From contig NZ_NGJU01000018.1 in the NCBI RefSeq assembly GCF_003987495.1, positions 19,755 to 83,754 on the forward strand: a stretch of DNA of 64,000 bases. The letters are read 5' to 3'. Position numbers and translations under genes: made by a program. This document shows, in pieces, positions 43,665 through 51,864 of the stretch (its first letter is position 1; each line of letters begins with the position of its first letter). This DNA is from Vagococcus salmoninarum. Its GTDB lineage: Bacteria > Bacillota > Bacilli > Lactobacillales > Vagococcaceae. The notes below the pieces were generated by a model that worked only from the letters and a program-made list of their open reading frames with translations, ran no database searches and was not told where the DNA came from.

Positions 43665-46600
43665 ATGAGTAGAATGACCATTTTTTTAAAAAAGTTCTTT
43701 ACGATGTTAATTGTGATTACTTTAGTCTTACCACTAAGTAGTTTGTTAAGTCTACCAGAAGTCTTTGCTGACAGTTTACCAAAACACACTTATGAATTAT
43801 TTGCTAATGATTTCGGAAAAGGGACGTTGACTCAAGAAATTAGTAACCAACCAGAAATCAACCGTTGGCGGATTGAGCTTAGTAAACATCGGAGTCAATC
43901 TCAACAGCAGCTAGGTATTATTTTTAGTCAAGGTGGCCAAGTGATTGAACCAGTCAGTTTGGAAATTAGTCAAGATCATGATATCTATAAAAATGACTTA
44001 GGAGAATGGCTAGTTAATTCTCCAGATCAAGAAAGTCAAAAAGTGACGATAATTCTTGAAACAGTCAAAGTGGCAGATGTAGCAACGAGTTTTCAACCCC
44101 TCTTATATGAGGAGCGGGGAGAAGAGACGTTAAATGTGCTAAGTGATGAGCTGATTAGCATTGAAAACGTAGCTGAAAGTCCAGAAATTAGCCAGTCCAC
44201 TGAAGAGGTGGCTGAAAGTGTGACTTCAACGACAGTTAGTGAACAAGAAACTCAAGTAAGCACTAGTGAAACAACTACCGAAACAACTGGGGAAACCTCA
44301 ACAAGTCAGGAAGAGAGCCAGGGCGAGACAACAAGTTCTCAACAACCAGTCAAGGTAACTACTGGGAAGGTGAGCCATCGTTTGGCAGCTAATCCTCTCC
44401 CTCTTAGTTTAAATAGTCTTTATAGTAATTTTGTTAATAACCAAGGCTATTCAGAAGATCAAACAGGTCGTTATCCTAAAAACAGTTGGAGTGTTAATCA
44501 ACAAACCTCCGTTAAAAACTATTTAGGGAACAATAATGGCTCTAAGTTGAATACGCCGGAAGCCAATTATCTAACGTTTGGTAATCAGAAAAACAACCCA
44601 GATATTAAAATTAGAAAGTATGCCAGTGAAACGACAACACCAGGATTATATGATGTTTATTTAAATGTCGCCGGTAATACGAGTGTCGCTAGCCAACCGA
44701 CAGATGTGATGTTTGTTGTCGATCATTCGACTAGTATGACAAACTCTCGCTTGCGGACAGTTAAAAATGGTGTAGAGGAGTTTATTAAACAACTCAGTCA
44801 ATATAACGAAGAAAATCAGTACCGCGTAGGGCTATACGTCTACGGTGGTGACACTTATAAAAATATTAGTGTCCCCTTAACAACCTTAGATAAACAACGA
44901 GTCGTTGAAGAGATGCCGACGGAAATGTCGGAACGTCAAGGAACGTTTACTCAGCAAGGCTTACGTGAAGGGGCCAAATTATTAAGTGCAGGTAGTAATA
45001 CGAGTCGACCAGCTAAAAAAGTCATGGTGTTACTAACTGACGGCATGCCGACTTTTAGTTATAAAATTAATCAAACGGTTTATCATGGTAATTTTCATGA
45101 CACAAATTTGCGAGCAACGAGTTATGTCGTAGAAAACCCTAAAGAAAACCCTAAAGAAGTTATTTGGGGAGACGGGACGAGCGCCAAATTAAAAAGTGGC
45201 TCAAGCTTTTTTAATCCTAAAAGTTATGTTTACCGAGGAGCAAATTCAGAACCAATTTCCGATCATTTTCTAGGGACACTTTCAGAAGCTTATGATGTTA
45301 AAAAAGCTAATATTGAGATTCACGCTTTAGGAATAGAAGTCGCTGGTGATAGTAACTTTTCAAGTTGGAAAGTTAATAATTACATGGAGAAAATTGCTAG
45401 TAATGGAACTGATGGCAAGCCTAACTATTACAATGCAGCAAATAGTAGTGGTGTTACAAACTACTTACAATCCATTTCTCAAACGTTGATCGATACGGTC
45501 AGTGACGGGCAAATCATCGATCCCTTAGGTGAAATGGTTAATCTTGAGGGCCTAGGTAAGTGGGAGGTAACCTCAGTCGGGGCTAAAGCCTTGACTAACT
45601 TACCGACAGTGACTTATGACCAAGAAAAGCGGACCTTACAAGTCAATCGGATTAATTTAAGTCAAGGCCAAGAAATCAAATTTCATTATCAAGTCCGTTT
45701 AACTACTGAAGACCCAGCTTACCAAGGTGAAACCTTTTACCCAGCTAATGGCCAAACTCTTTTTATTCCAAAAGGTGGCAGCCAAGCTTTAGATTTTGGC
45801 GTACCTTCGATTAAAGGTCCTAGCCAAGAGTTAACGATTACGAAAGAGTGGGTTGATGATCAGTTGTTTCAAAGTAGTTTACGCCCAACTGAAATTAGTG
45901 CCCAATTAATGCAACACAAACAAGATGGCAGTAAAAAAGTCCTCCAAACAGTCACTCTGACTCAAAAGAATAATTGGCGGGAAACAGTGAAAAATCTACC
46001 GACTTTTGATAATCAAGGAAAGCCTTTAACGTATAGTGTGAATGAAGTGAATCTTGATCCGAATTATCAGAGTCAAGTGAAACAAACTGGCAATCAGGTC
46101 AAGCTGATTAATACATTACAAAGACGGCCAGTCACACTAGTAAAAACTGGTGGGACTGCCGGGGCTAAATTAGCCGGGGCGGGTTTTACTTTAGCCCGTT
46201 GGGAGACTAAGACAGAGAGTTGGCAACGGTTAGAAAATAAGCTTTATGAAACAAACCAACAAGGAACAGTTGATTTATTAGCGCTACCTGTAGGACGCTA
46301 CTTGCTAAAAGAAACCCAAGTCCCAGTAGGCTATGAAGCTAAGCCTAATAGCGAGCTGATTTTCGACATTCAGAATAGTCAGGGGAAACTTGTTTTAGTC
46401 TTACCTAAGACGAGCCAAGACTTGAGACTAAGTAATGAGCAGTTAGTCCTTAACAATCAACTGAAAGCTTTCGATTTAACCTTACTTAAATTAAGTGCCA
46501 GTAGTCAAAAGGAATTAGCTGATGCAGTCTTTGAACTAAGTTCCTCAGATGGTGGTTTAGCTGTCAAAGAACAATTAAAGACGGACTTAGCAGGTAAGTT

Positions 46601-46925
46601 GATCTTTACAAATTTAAAACCAGGGACTTACCAGTTACGAGAAATTGAAGCACCAACAGGCTATCGTTTATTAAAAGAACCGATTAATTGGCGCTTAACA
46701 GCGACAGGTGAGGTTGAATTGTTAGAGAATGGCCATTCATTGAAAGACTTGAAAGTCGTAAAAAATGCCATTGGTAACAACCAGATTAATGTGACTGTCA
46801 CCAATCAAGCCATGCCAGTATTACCAAATACGGGTAGTTACGGTCTGTATGTAATTATTGGCAGTGGGTTAAGTTTAATCATCATCGCAATTATTGGAGA
46901 TTTAAAATACGGAAAAGAAAAATGA
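43665..46925 (+). CDS. Pilus tip adhesin with von Willebrand A domain
   Basis: 1086 residues: signal peptide ('MLIVITLVLPLSSLLSLPEV'), a Ser/Thr/Glu-rich segment at ~165-235, and a vWA domain whose metal site reads 'VMFVVDHSTSMTNSRL' (Asp353, Ser355, Ser357). Then come Cna-B type domains ('ELTITKEWVDDQLFQSSLRP', 'LTLLKLSASSQKELADAVFE') with the E-box 'YQLREIEAPTGYRLL', and a sortase signal LPNTG at 1053-1057. This is the EbpA/RrgA/SpaC-like tip subunit layout: vWA to bind host ligand, Cna-B for stability by isopeptide bonds. The ATG at 43665 has CAGGAG nine bases upstream; 43644 precedes it. It is first in a three-gene pilus operon. Confidence 0.9.
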   Translation: MSRMTIFLKKFFTMLIVITLVLPLSSLLSLPEVFADSLPKHTYELFANDFGKGTLTQEISNQPEINRWRIELSKHRSQSQQQLGIIFSQGGQVIEPVSLEISQDHDIYKNDLGEWLVNSPDQESQKVTIILETVKVADVATSFQPLLYEERGEETLNVLSDELISIENVAESPEISQSTEEVAESVTSTTVSEQETQVSTSETTTETTGETSTSQEESQGETTSSQQPVKVTTGKVSHRLAANPLPLSLNSLYSNFVNNQGYSEDQTGRYPKNSWSVNQQTSVKNYLGNNNGSKLNTPEANYLTFGNQKNNPDIKIRKYASETTTPGLYDVYLNVAGNTSVASQPTDVMFVVDHSTSMTNSRLRTVKNGVEEFIKQLSQYNEENQYRVGLYVYGGDTYKNISVPLTTLDKQRVVEEMPTEMSERQGTFTQQGLREGAKLLSAGSNTSRPAKKVMVLLTDGMPTFSYKINQTVYHGNFHDTNLRATSYVVENPKENPKEVIWGDGTSAKLKSGSSFFNPKSYVYRGANSEPISDHFLGTLSEAYDVKKANIEIHALGIEVAGDSNFSSWKVNNYMEKIASNGTDGKPNYYNAANSSGVTNYLQSISQTLIDTVSDGQIIDPLGEMVNLEGLGKWEVTSVGAKALTNLPTVTYDQEKRTLQVNRINLSQGQEIKFHYQVRLTTEDPAYQGETFYPANGQTLFIPKGGSQALDFGVPSIKGPSQELTITKEWVDDQLFQSSLRPTEISAQLMQHKQDGSKKVLQTVTLTQKNNWRETVKNLPTFDNQGKPLTYSVNEVNLDPNYQSQVKQTGNQVKLINTLQRRPVTLVKTGGTAGAKLAGAGFTLARWETKTESWQRLENKLYETNQQGTVDLLALPVGRYLLKETQVPVGYEAKPNSELIFDIQNSQGKLVLVLPKTSQDLRLSNEQLVLNNQLKAFDLTLLKLSASSQKELADAVFELSSSDGGLAVKEQLKTDLAGKLIFTNLKPGTYQLREIEAPTGYRLLKEPINWRLTATGEVELLENGHSLKDLKVVKNAIGNNQINVTVTNQAMPVLPNTGSYGLYVIIGSGLSLIIIAIIGDLKYGKEK

Positions 46926-46954
46926 TGTAAGCATCATTTAAAAGGAGAAAAATC

Positions 46955-48784
46955 ATGAATACAATGAATCGTTTAACAGGGAAATTACAAATCGTCATGC
47001 TAGGATTAATTTTTATGAGTACAATGCTAGTGGGGCCGAAAGTTTTCGCAGCGGAAGCCGCACCAAAAACAGGTTCAATCACTGTCCATAAATTATTTGG
47101 TGATCCAGTAGGAGATAAGACAATTATCAATGACGGGACAGTTCAAAAAGATACGCAAGGCTTAAAACCATTAGCCGGAGTTGAATATACGATTGCACCA
47201 GTCACTAGTGAAGAATTACAGACAGCTGGCGTTAAGAAGAGTGGCGAAGCTTATGATTTAGCTGATTTTAACTTTGATAAAATTCCAGCTAATCTTAAGA
47301 AAAGTGGCACGACAGACGACTTAGGACAAATCATTTTTACTGATTTAGCTGTTCTAGAAGGGGCTGACAACCTTTATGTCATCGTTGAAACAGGCGGCAA
47401 TCAAGACAGCTTAGGTGGGCTTTACAAAAAATCAGCACCACTAATTGTGACGTTACCGATGATGACGACTGATGGCAAAGGTTTTAACTATGACATTAAC
47501 GTCTATCCGAAAAGTGATTTTGCTTTAAGTAATGTCAGCTTACACAAAGTCGATGGCAAAACGAATCAAGCCTTAGCCGGAGCAACTTTCCGACTATATA
47601 GTGAAACTCTCAGCAAAGAAATCGGTTCAGGTTTTACGACTGATGAAAAGGGTAATATTTTAGTGAAAGATTTGCCATTAGGGGACTATTACTTTAGCGA
47701 AGTAACAGCACCAAGTGGTTACTTAGTTAATAAAGCAGCTCAAAAAATTAACTTTCAAGTAGTCGAAGGCAAACATGGTAAGACGATTGAAGCTCTTTAT
47801 CAAGATGGAAACAACTTAACTTACAATGGGACAGTCAATGTGCCTAATGATAAACAACCAACTGTTGAGAAAACTAATAATCAACAATCAGTTGCTTATG
47901 GAGAAAACACAACTTGGACAATTTCTGCAGATGTACCGAGAAACATTAGCGAACATTCAGTCTTTAATGTTTCAGATAAATTAGATCCGCGCTTAGTCTA
48001 CACTGATAATTTATCTGTCACAGTTGCTGGTCAAGAAATTCCGAAAACAGATTATACAGTGACTGCCCCGGCTGGCGCTGGTGGCAAACTAATTGTTGAT
48101 TTTATCAAAGGGTCAACAGTCACAACTAACTTTGGAACGTACGGGAGTCAAAAAGTTGAAATTTCTTTTACAACTAAATTAGTTGCTGGTTTTGTTCCCG
48201 ATCAAGTAGTGACTAACCAAGCTGATTTAAACTTTACTAATGTTCCAGGAGTCAGTAATGAAACGATTACGACACCACCAACAGCAACAGTCACAACAGG
48301 GGGCTATCACTTTAAGAAAGTTGCTAAAAATGAAAAAGGTGCCCCATTAGCCGACGCCGAATTTGTCGTTGTCAAAGATGGCAGTTACTTAGCTTACACG
48401 ACAGAGGCAGGGACGAAAGTTGAAACTATGACATCAAATACAAGTGACTATGGCAATGTGGCTTGGGTTAAAACAGTCGGTGAAGCAACACGCTTTGTGA
48501 CTAGTACAGATGGTTTGATTGACGTCCGTGGGTTAGCTTTCGGTAACTACGAGTTAAAAGAAGTCAAAGCGCCAACTGGCTATCGTTTATTAACTAAGAC
48601 GGAAGCTTTTACGGTAGGGAAAGATAGTTGGACAACAACCAAAGGGAAACCGAGTGTGATTGTTAACAGCAACATGCCTTTATTACCACAAACTGGTGGG
48701 ATTGGTAGTGTGATCTTCACTTTAGTCGGTCTTAGCTTAGTCCTTGTGGCATTCCAAATTAATAAACGGGCTAAAAAAGCCTAG
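46955..48784 (+). CDS. Major pilin (isopeptide-containing backbone subunit)
   Basis: 609 residues: signal peptide ending 'GPKVFAAEA', N-terminal domain, then the pilin motif 'INVYPKSDFALSNVSLHK' with the linking Lys186. An E-box 'YYFSEVTAPSGYLVNKA', a fimbrial isopeptide domain ('TTWTISADVPRNISEHSVF') and a last Cna-B domain with E-box 'YELKEVKAPTGYRLL' follow, and it ends in LPQTG (577-581), a hydrophobic stretch and 'NKRAKKA'. Sortase C joins Lys186 of one subunit to the Thr of the next. RBS AAAAGGAG. It sits between the tip adhesin and sortase, with a hairpin terminator after it. The layout matches two-component pili such as BcpA-BcpB. Confidence 0.92.
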   Translation: MNTMNRLTGKLQIVMLGLIFMSTMLVGPKVFAAEAAPKTGSITVHKLFGDPVGDKTIINDGTVQKDTQGLKPLAGVEYTIAPVTSEELQTAGVKKSGEAYDLADFNFDKIPANLKKSGTTDDLGQIIFTDLAVLEGADNLYVIVETGGNQDSLGGLYKKSAPLIVTLPMMTTDGKGFNYDINVYPKSDFALSNVSLHKVDGKTNQALAGATFRLYSETLSKEIGSGFTTDEKGNILVKDLPLGDYYFSEVTAPSGYLVNKAAQKINFQVVEGKHGKTIEALYQDGNNLTYNGTVNVPNDKQPTVEKTNNQQSVAYGENTTWTISADVPRNISEHSVFNVSDKLDPRLVYTDNLSVTVAGQEIPKTDYTVTAPAGAGGKLIVDFIKGSTVTTNFGTYGSQKVEISFTTKLVAGFVPDQVVTNQADLNFTNVPGVSNETITTPPTATVTTGGYHFKKVAKNEKGAPLADAEFVVVKDGSYLAYTTEAGTKVETMTSNTSDYGNVAWVKTVGEATRFVTSTDGLIDVRGLAFGNYELKEVKAPTGYRLLTKTEAFTVGKDSWTTTKGKPSVIVNSNMPLLPQTGGIGSVIFTLVGLSLVLVAFQINKRAKKA

Positions 48785-48792
48785 TAACTAAG

Positions 48793-48818
48793 AGAAAGGT
48801 CAATTTGACCTTTCTTTT
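48793..48818 (+). terminator. Hairpin between major pilin and sortase genes
   Basis: AGAAAGGTCA (48793-48802) pairs with TGACCTTTCT (48806-48815), followed by TTT. Likely a partial terminator that lowers sortase expression relative to pilin. Confidence 0.7.
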
Positions 48819-48839
48819 ACTAATGAATGGGGGAAGAAG

Positions 48840-49706
48840 ATGAAAATTGCTAGTCGGCGAGTCTTGATCATGGTGTTGTTGATTATTGGTGTCAGTTTAA
48901 TTCTTTTTCCCGTAGTTAGTAATTTATATAACTATGTTACAGCGACGAAAGTCATCGACACTTATCAAAAAGAAGTCAAAGCAACTTCTAAAGCGAAAAA
49001 AAAGCAATTAAAAAAAGAAATGAGCCAATACAACAAAGAGTTAGCAGCTGGTACTGAAACAGTGACTGATCCTTTTAAGAGTACTGAGCAAGGGAAAGAG
49101 CCAGCAGCCAAAGTCTCTGTTTACGATAATTTAGCTGAAGAACTTGGGGAAGTTCTAGGGGAGGTCACTATTCCTAAAATAGATGTCAAATTACCAATCT
49201 ACAACGGTACTAGTGAGCTACAGTTGAAAAAAGGCGCTGGCTTATTAAAAGGAACGTCCTTGCCAGTTGGTGGCGAAGGAACTCATAGTGTCATCAGTGC
49301 TCATCGGGGCTTACCAACGGCAAAACTTTTCACTGATTTACCGAAATTAGCTATCGGCGATGTTTTTTATATTGAAACCTTAGAGGAGACATTGGCCTAT
49401 CGAGTGGATCAAATTAAAGTCGTTAAGCCGGAAAATGTGGAAGACATTCGGGTCAACAGTCAGGCGGACTACTTTACTTTGTTAACATGTACGCCTTATA
49501 TGGTTAATACTGATCGCTTATTAGTTCGGGGAGAACGGATTCCCTACACGGCAGAAGTTAAAAAGAGTCTAAAAAAAGCCAGTCAGCGCCAGCGCTGGTT
49601 ACCAATTATCAAAAGTCTCTTACTAATTATTGGTGTCATTGGTCTAGTTATTTGTTATTATTTATGGCAACGTCGTCGCAGTTCTCAAAAAGCTAAGTCT
49701 AATTAA
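48840..49706 (+). CDS. srtC: Class C (pilus) sortase
   Basis: 288-residue membrane transpeptidase that polymerises the upstream pilin. It has an N-terminal membrane segment ('ILIMVLLIIGVSLILFPVVS'), catalytic His155 in 'VISAHRGLPTAKLFTDLP', catalytic Cys217 in 'YFTLLTCTPYMVNTDRLLVR' with the class-typical TLxTC, and the Arg in 'RLLVRGERI'. A second C-terminal membrane segment ('SLLLIIGVIGLVICYYLW') and basic tail are diagnostic of class C. A lid-like 'VTDPFKS' precedes the core (residues ~77-83), similar to the DP(F/W) lid motif. RBS GGGGGAAGA. It is last in the operon, before a strong terminator. Confidence 0.93.
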   Translation: MKIASRRVLIMVLLIIGVSLILFPVVSNLYNYVTATKVIDTYQKEVKATSKAKKKQLKKEMSQYNKELAAGTETVTDPFKSTEQGKEPAAKVSVYDNLAEELGEVLGEVTIPKIDVKLPIYNGTSELQLKKGAGLLKGTSLPVGGEGTHSVISAHRGLPTAKLFTDLPKLAIGDVFYIETLEETLAYRVDQIKVVKPENVEDIRVNSQADYFTLLTCTPYMVNTDRLLVRGERIPYTAEVKKSLKKASQRQRWLPIIKSLLLIIGVIGLVICYYLWQRRRSSQKAKSN

Positions 49707-49721
49707 GACTTAGCTTTTTTT
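49687..49721 (+). terminator. Terminator of the pilus operon
   Basis: AAAAGCTAAGTCT (49687-49700) pairs with 49706-49719, followed by T. It overlaps the sortase stop codon. Confidence 0.85.
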
Positions 49722-49783
49722 GCTCTTTATCTCTTAGGAAACTGTGGTAAACTAACAGTAATAGCAGATCGGAGAGGATCATC

Positions 49784-50416
49784 ATAGTCGAAAAACCTAA
49801 ATTAGCGCCAAGCCTTAGAGCAGGCTCTTTGGAGGGAATTAGCCAAAGTGAGGAGCTGGAGTGTTACCAACAAGAATTTACTCAAGAAGTTCTGGAAGAA
49901 GTTGATTTACGGCAATTAGAAATAGCTAAATCACAGTTTCAAGGAGTTAGTTTTATTAATTGTCAGATGGAAAAATTAGAAGTCATTGATAGTACCTTTA
50001 CTAATTGTGATTTTTCAAATTCAGATTTAAGTAAAAGTTATTTTAACCGGGTCAGTTTTGTCGATTGTAAATTTTTAGGAACAAAGCTACATCAGGCTAA
50101 TATTAATCACGTGAGTTTTAAACATACTAATTTAACTTTAAGCATGTTTGAAGAAAGTCATCAGTCAGATGTGGACTATCAAGACTGTCAGTTAGGAGGG
50201 GCTGATTTTTACCGGCAAATCTTCAAGAAAGTCACTTTTAAAGAGTGTGATTTAGAAGAGGCGGTTTTCGAAGAAACGGATTTAAAAGGCATTGACTTGA
50301 GTAGTTGTTACTTTAGTCAGTTAATTGTTGATATTAACCGCTTAAAGGGCTGTACGATCAATCACGATCAAAGCAGTGTCTTTTTAAGTAAGTTAGGCTT
50401 AATCCTTAAAGATTAA
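49784..50416 (+). CDS. Pentapeptide-repeat protein, probable non-standard start
   Basis: 210 residues. Five-residue repeats with a central Phe/Leu ('FTNCDFSNSDLSKSYFNRVS', 'FKECDLEEAVFEETDLKG') build a right-handed beta-helix. Functions in this family vary (DNA mimicry, adaptor, unknown). The repeats run from about 50 to 180. The frame is open and protein-like ('VEKPKLAPSLRAGSL') upstream of the first standard start (TTG 49829). It leads back to ATA at 49784, six bases after GGAGAGG, while TTG 49829 has only a weak site. So the start is probably ATA (or ATC 49781), unless a base change removed an ATG. Monocistronic. Confidence 0.72.
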   Translation: MVEKPKLAPSLRAGSLEGISQSEELECYQQEFTQEVLEEVDLRQLEIAKSQFQGVSFINCQMEKLEVIDSTFTNCDFSNSDLSKSYFNRVSFVDCKFLGTKLHQANINHVSFKHTNLTLSMFEESHQSDVDYQDCQLGGADFYRQIFKKVTFKECDLEEAVFEETDLKGIDLSSCYFSQLIVDINRLKGCTINHDQSSVFLSKLGLILKD

Positions 50417-50431
50417 AGATGATTATGAAAT

Positions 50432-50478
50432 AAAAAACGCTAGCAGTTATGACAAATCGTCAACTGCTAGCGTTTTTT
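50432..50478. terminator. Bidirectional terminator between convergent genes
   Basis: A perfect 17-bp stem (50432-50448 with 50462-50478) with AAAAAA and TTTTTT ends. It overlaps the last codons of the minus-strand gene. Confidence 0.9.
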
Positions 50479-50873
50479 TGAATACTTAGAAAGCTGGAAG
50501 CTTCATCAAAGGTGACTGTCTGTTCCTGGTCTCCTGCCTCAGTCAAAAAAGTGAAAGATTGCTCTGAGGTCAGGGGCTGTAACTCACGGCGGCCACAACG
50601 GTTATAAGTAGCCAGATCAATTATCTCTAAAATGATGGGCTGAAAGTCTGTTACTGGGAGCTGACTTTGGCGGTCAATAATCGATAATTGACAATAGTGG
50701 GCGACTAAGTCGATGACTTCTAATTCTGCCAGGGACTGTAAAGTGATTAAACGTTGTTCTAAGTAGTTAATAACGACCTTTGGTTGACTAACTAAACTTG
50801 TTTCGGCAATCTTGTTAATTGCTTGTCGGTCTTTTTTTTCTAAAAATAAGTTAAAAATTTGAGCGATACTCAT
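50460..50873 (-). CDS. Unknown protein, 137 residues
   Basis: Unrecognised. Predicted helical in the first 90 residues ('IFNLFLEKKDRQAINKIAET', 'YLEQRLITLQSLAELEVIDL'), then a beta-like C-terminal end ('QSFTFLTEAGDQEQTVTFDE'). No signal or membrane segment. The stop and last residues lie inside the shared terminator stem, which is unusual and constrains both sequences. The ATG at 50871-50873 is used; the upstream minus-strand sequence has only a weak purine-rich site (AGGCTAGGT). Confidence 0.55.
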   Translation of the reverse strand: MSIAQIFNLFLEKKDRQAINKIAETSLVSQPKVVINYLEQRLITLQSLAELEVIDLVAHYCQLSIIDRQSQLPVTDFQPIILEIIDLATYNRCGRRELQPLTSEQSFTFLTEAGDQEQTVTFDEASSFLSIQKNASS

Positions 50874-51151
50874 TATTTATACCTAGCCTTTATTTAGTGA
50901 TAACTTCATCATATCATATGAATCCTAGAAGCTTTAGTTAGAAAACTTACTATTCACGAAAAGACTGATTGTTAGTTAGTGTAGAGTAAAATCAAGAAAT
51001 AAGCATGAGGACTCTTACGCGCTTTATTATATAAAAAGACAAGCTAGAGATGCCTTGACAGTAGGGCTTAAGACAAGCTAAGATTAAAAAAATGAAAAGT
51101 GGAAGCGGTTAATTAGAGCGAGTTTGAACTGGAAGAGAGGAGTGAAGCAAG

Positions 51152-51775
51152 GTGCTAAATATTCATCAATATAGTCACAATGATTATGAATTGACGAGGG
51201 GGGAGTCCTTATTAAAAGAGTTTTATCACCAACAGAATATCCAAATTAACGTAATCAATTTTTATAAGATGATCGATGTTTTTGAAAAAAGTCATGAGAT
51301 TGATTGTTTATTTGTCTATGAAGATGTTTGGCAAGAAGCCTTACCTTTAGTCAGTCAGTATTCTCAAGGGAAAAATCATGGGGAAATAATTGTTGTTCAA
51401 GTCAAAGGCAGTTTGCAGTCGGAATTTTTAGAAAAAGCTCAAAAATACATCTTGCCTAAAGGGCGAGAATTAGTCTTACAAGGGAAGTATACAAAACTAG
51501 AATTAACATCAGAAGTCATTCATTATCTCGAAAAAAGTCAGCGAAAAGTGTATATCCAAACGACGGAAGAAAAATATGAACTCTTAGAAGATTATCAAGA
51601 ACTTAGTGAGAAGCTGAAAGCAGTTGGATTTTTAAGTCCCTATATGAATATTCTCGTTAACCCTCAATGGATTAGAACAGTTAAAGGGCGGATTGTGACC
51701 CTTTTAACTGGGGAAGAATTGCCATTGTCACAAAAAAAAGCCGCTAGTTTTCGCCAAAAGTTGAAAGAAAACTAA
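51152..51775 (+). CDS. LytTR-family transcription regulator with degenerate receiver
   Basis: 207 residues. The C-terminal ~100 residues follow the LytTR DNA-binding pattern ('VIHYLEKSQRKVYIQTTEEK', 'LSEKLKAVGFLSPYMNILVN', 'WIRTVKGRIVTLLTGEELPL'). The N-terminal part resembles a receiver fold but lacks a convincing phospho-acceptor Asp. 'EIDCLFVYEDVWQEALPLV' stands where one would be expected, so it is probably not phosphorylated. GTG start at 51152 behind GAGGAG. Codons 16-18 hold a G6 run. The ABC exporter 90 bases downstream could be its target, as in peptide-based regulatory units, but no kinase or precursor peptide is seen. Confidence 0.72.
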   Translation: MLNIHQYSHNDYELTRGESLLKEFYHQQNIQINVINFYKMIDVFEKSHEIDCLFVYEDVWQEALPLVSQYSQGKNHGEIIVVQVKGSLQSEFLEKAQKYILPKGRELVLQGKYTKLELTSEVIHYLEKSQRKVYIQTTEEKYELLEDYQELSEKLKAVGFLSPYMNILVNPQWIRTVKGRIVTLLTGEELPLSQKKAASFRQKLKEN

Positions 51776-51864
51776 TCTTTTTGGGAGAAAAGTTGTCTAG
51801 TTAGTTGGGGCCACCAATGATGAGGAAACTTTAGTTACAATAGTTGAAAAGGAATTGAAACGAT

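Noticed and set aside
49829-49831. TTG as the true start of the pentapeptide-repeat gene
   Set aside because: Weak ribosome binding site and clear coding-like text upstream; still possible, so noted in the feature.
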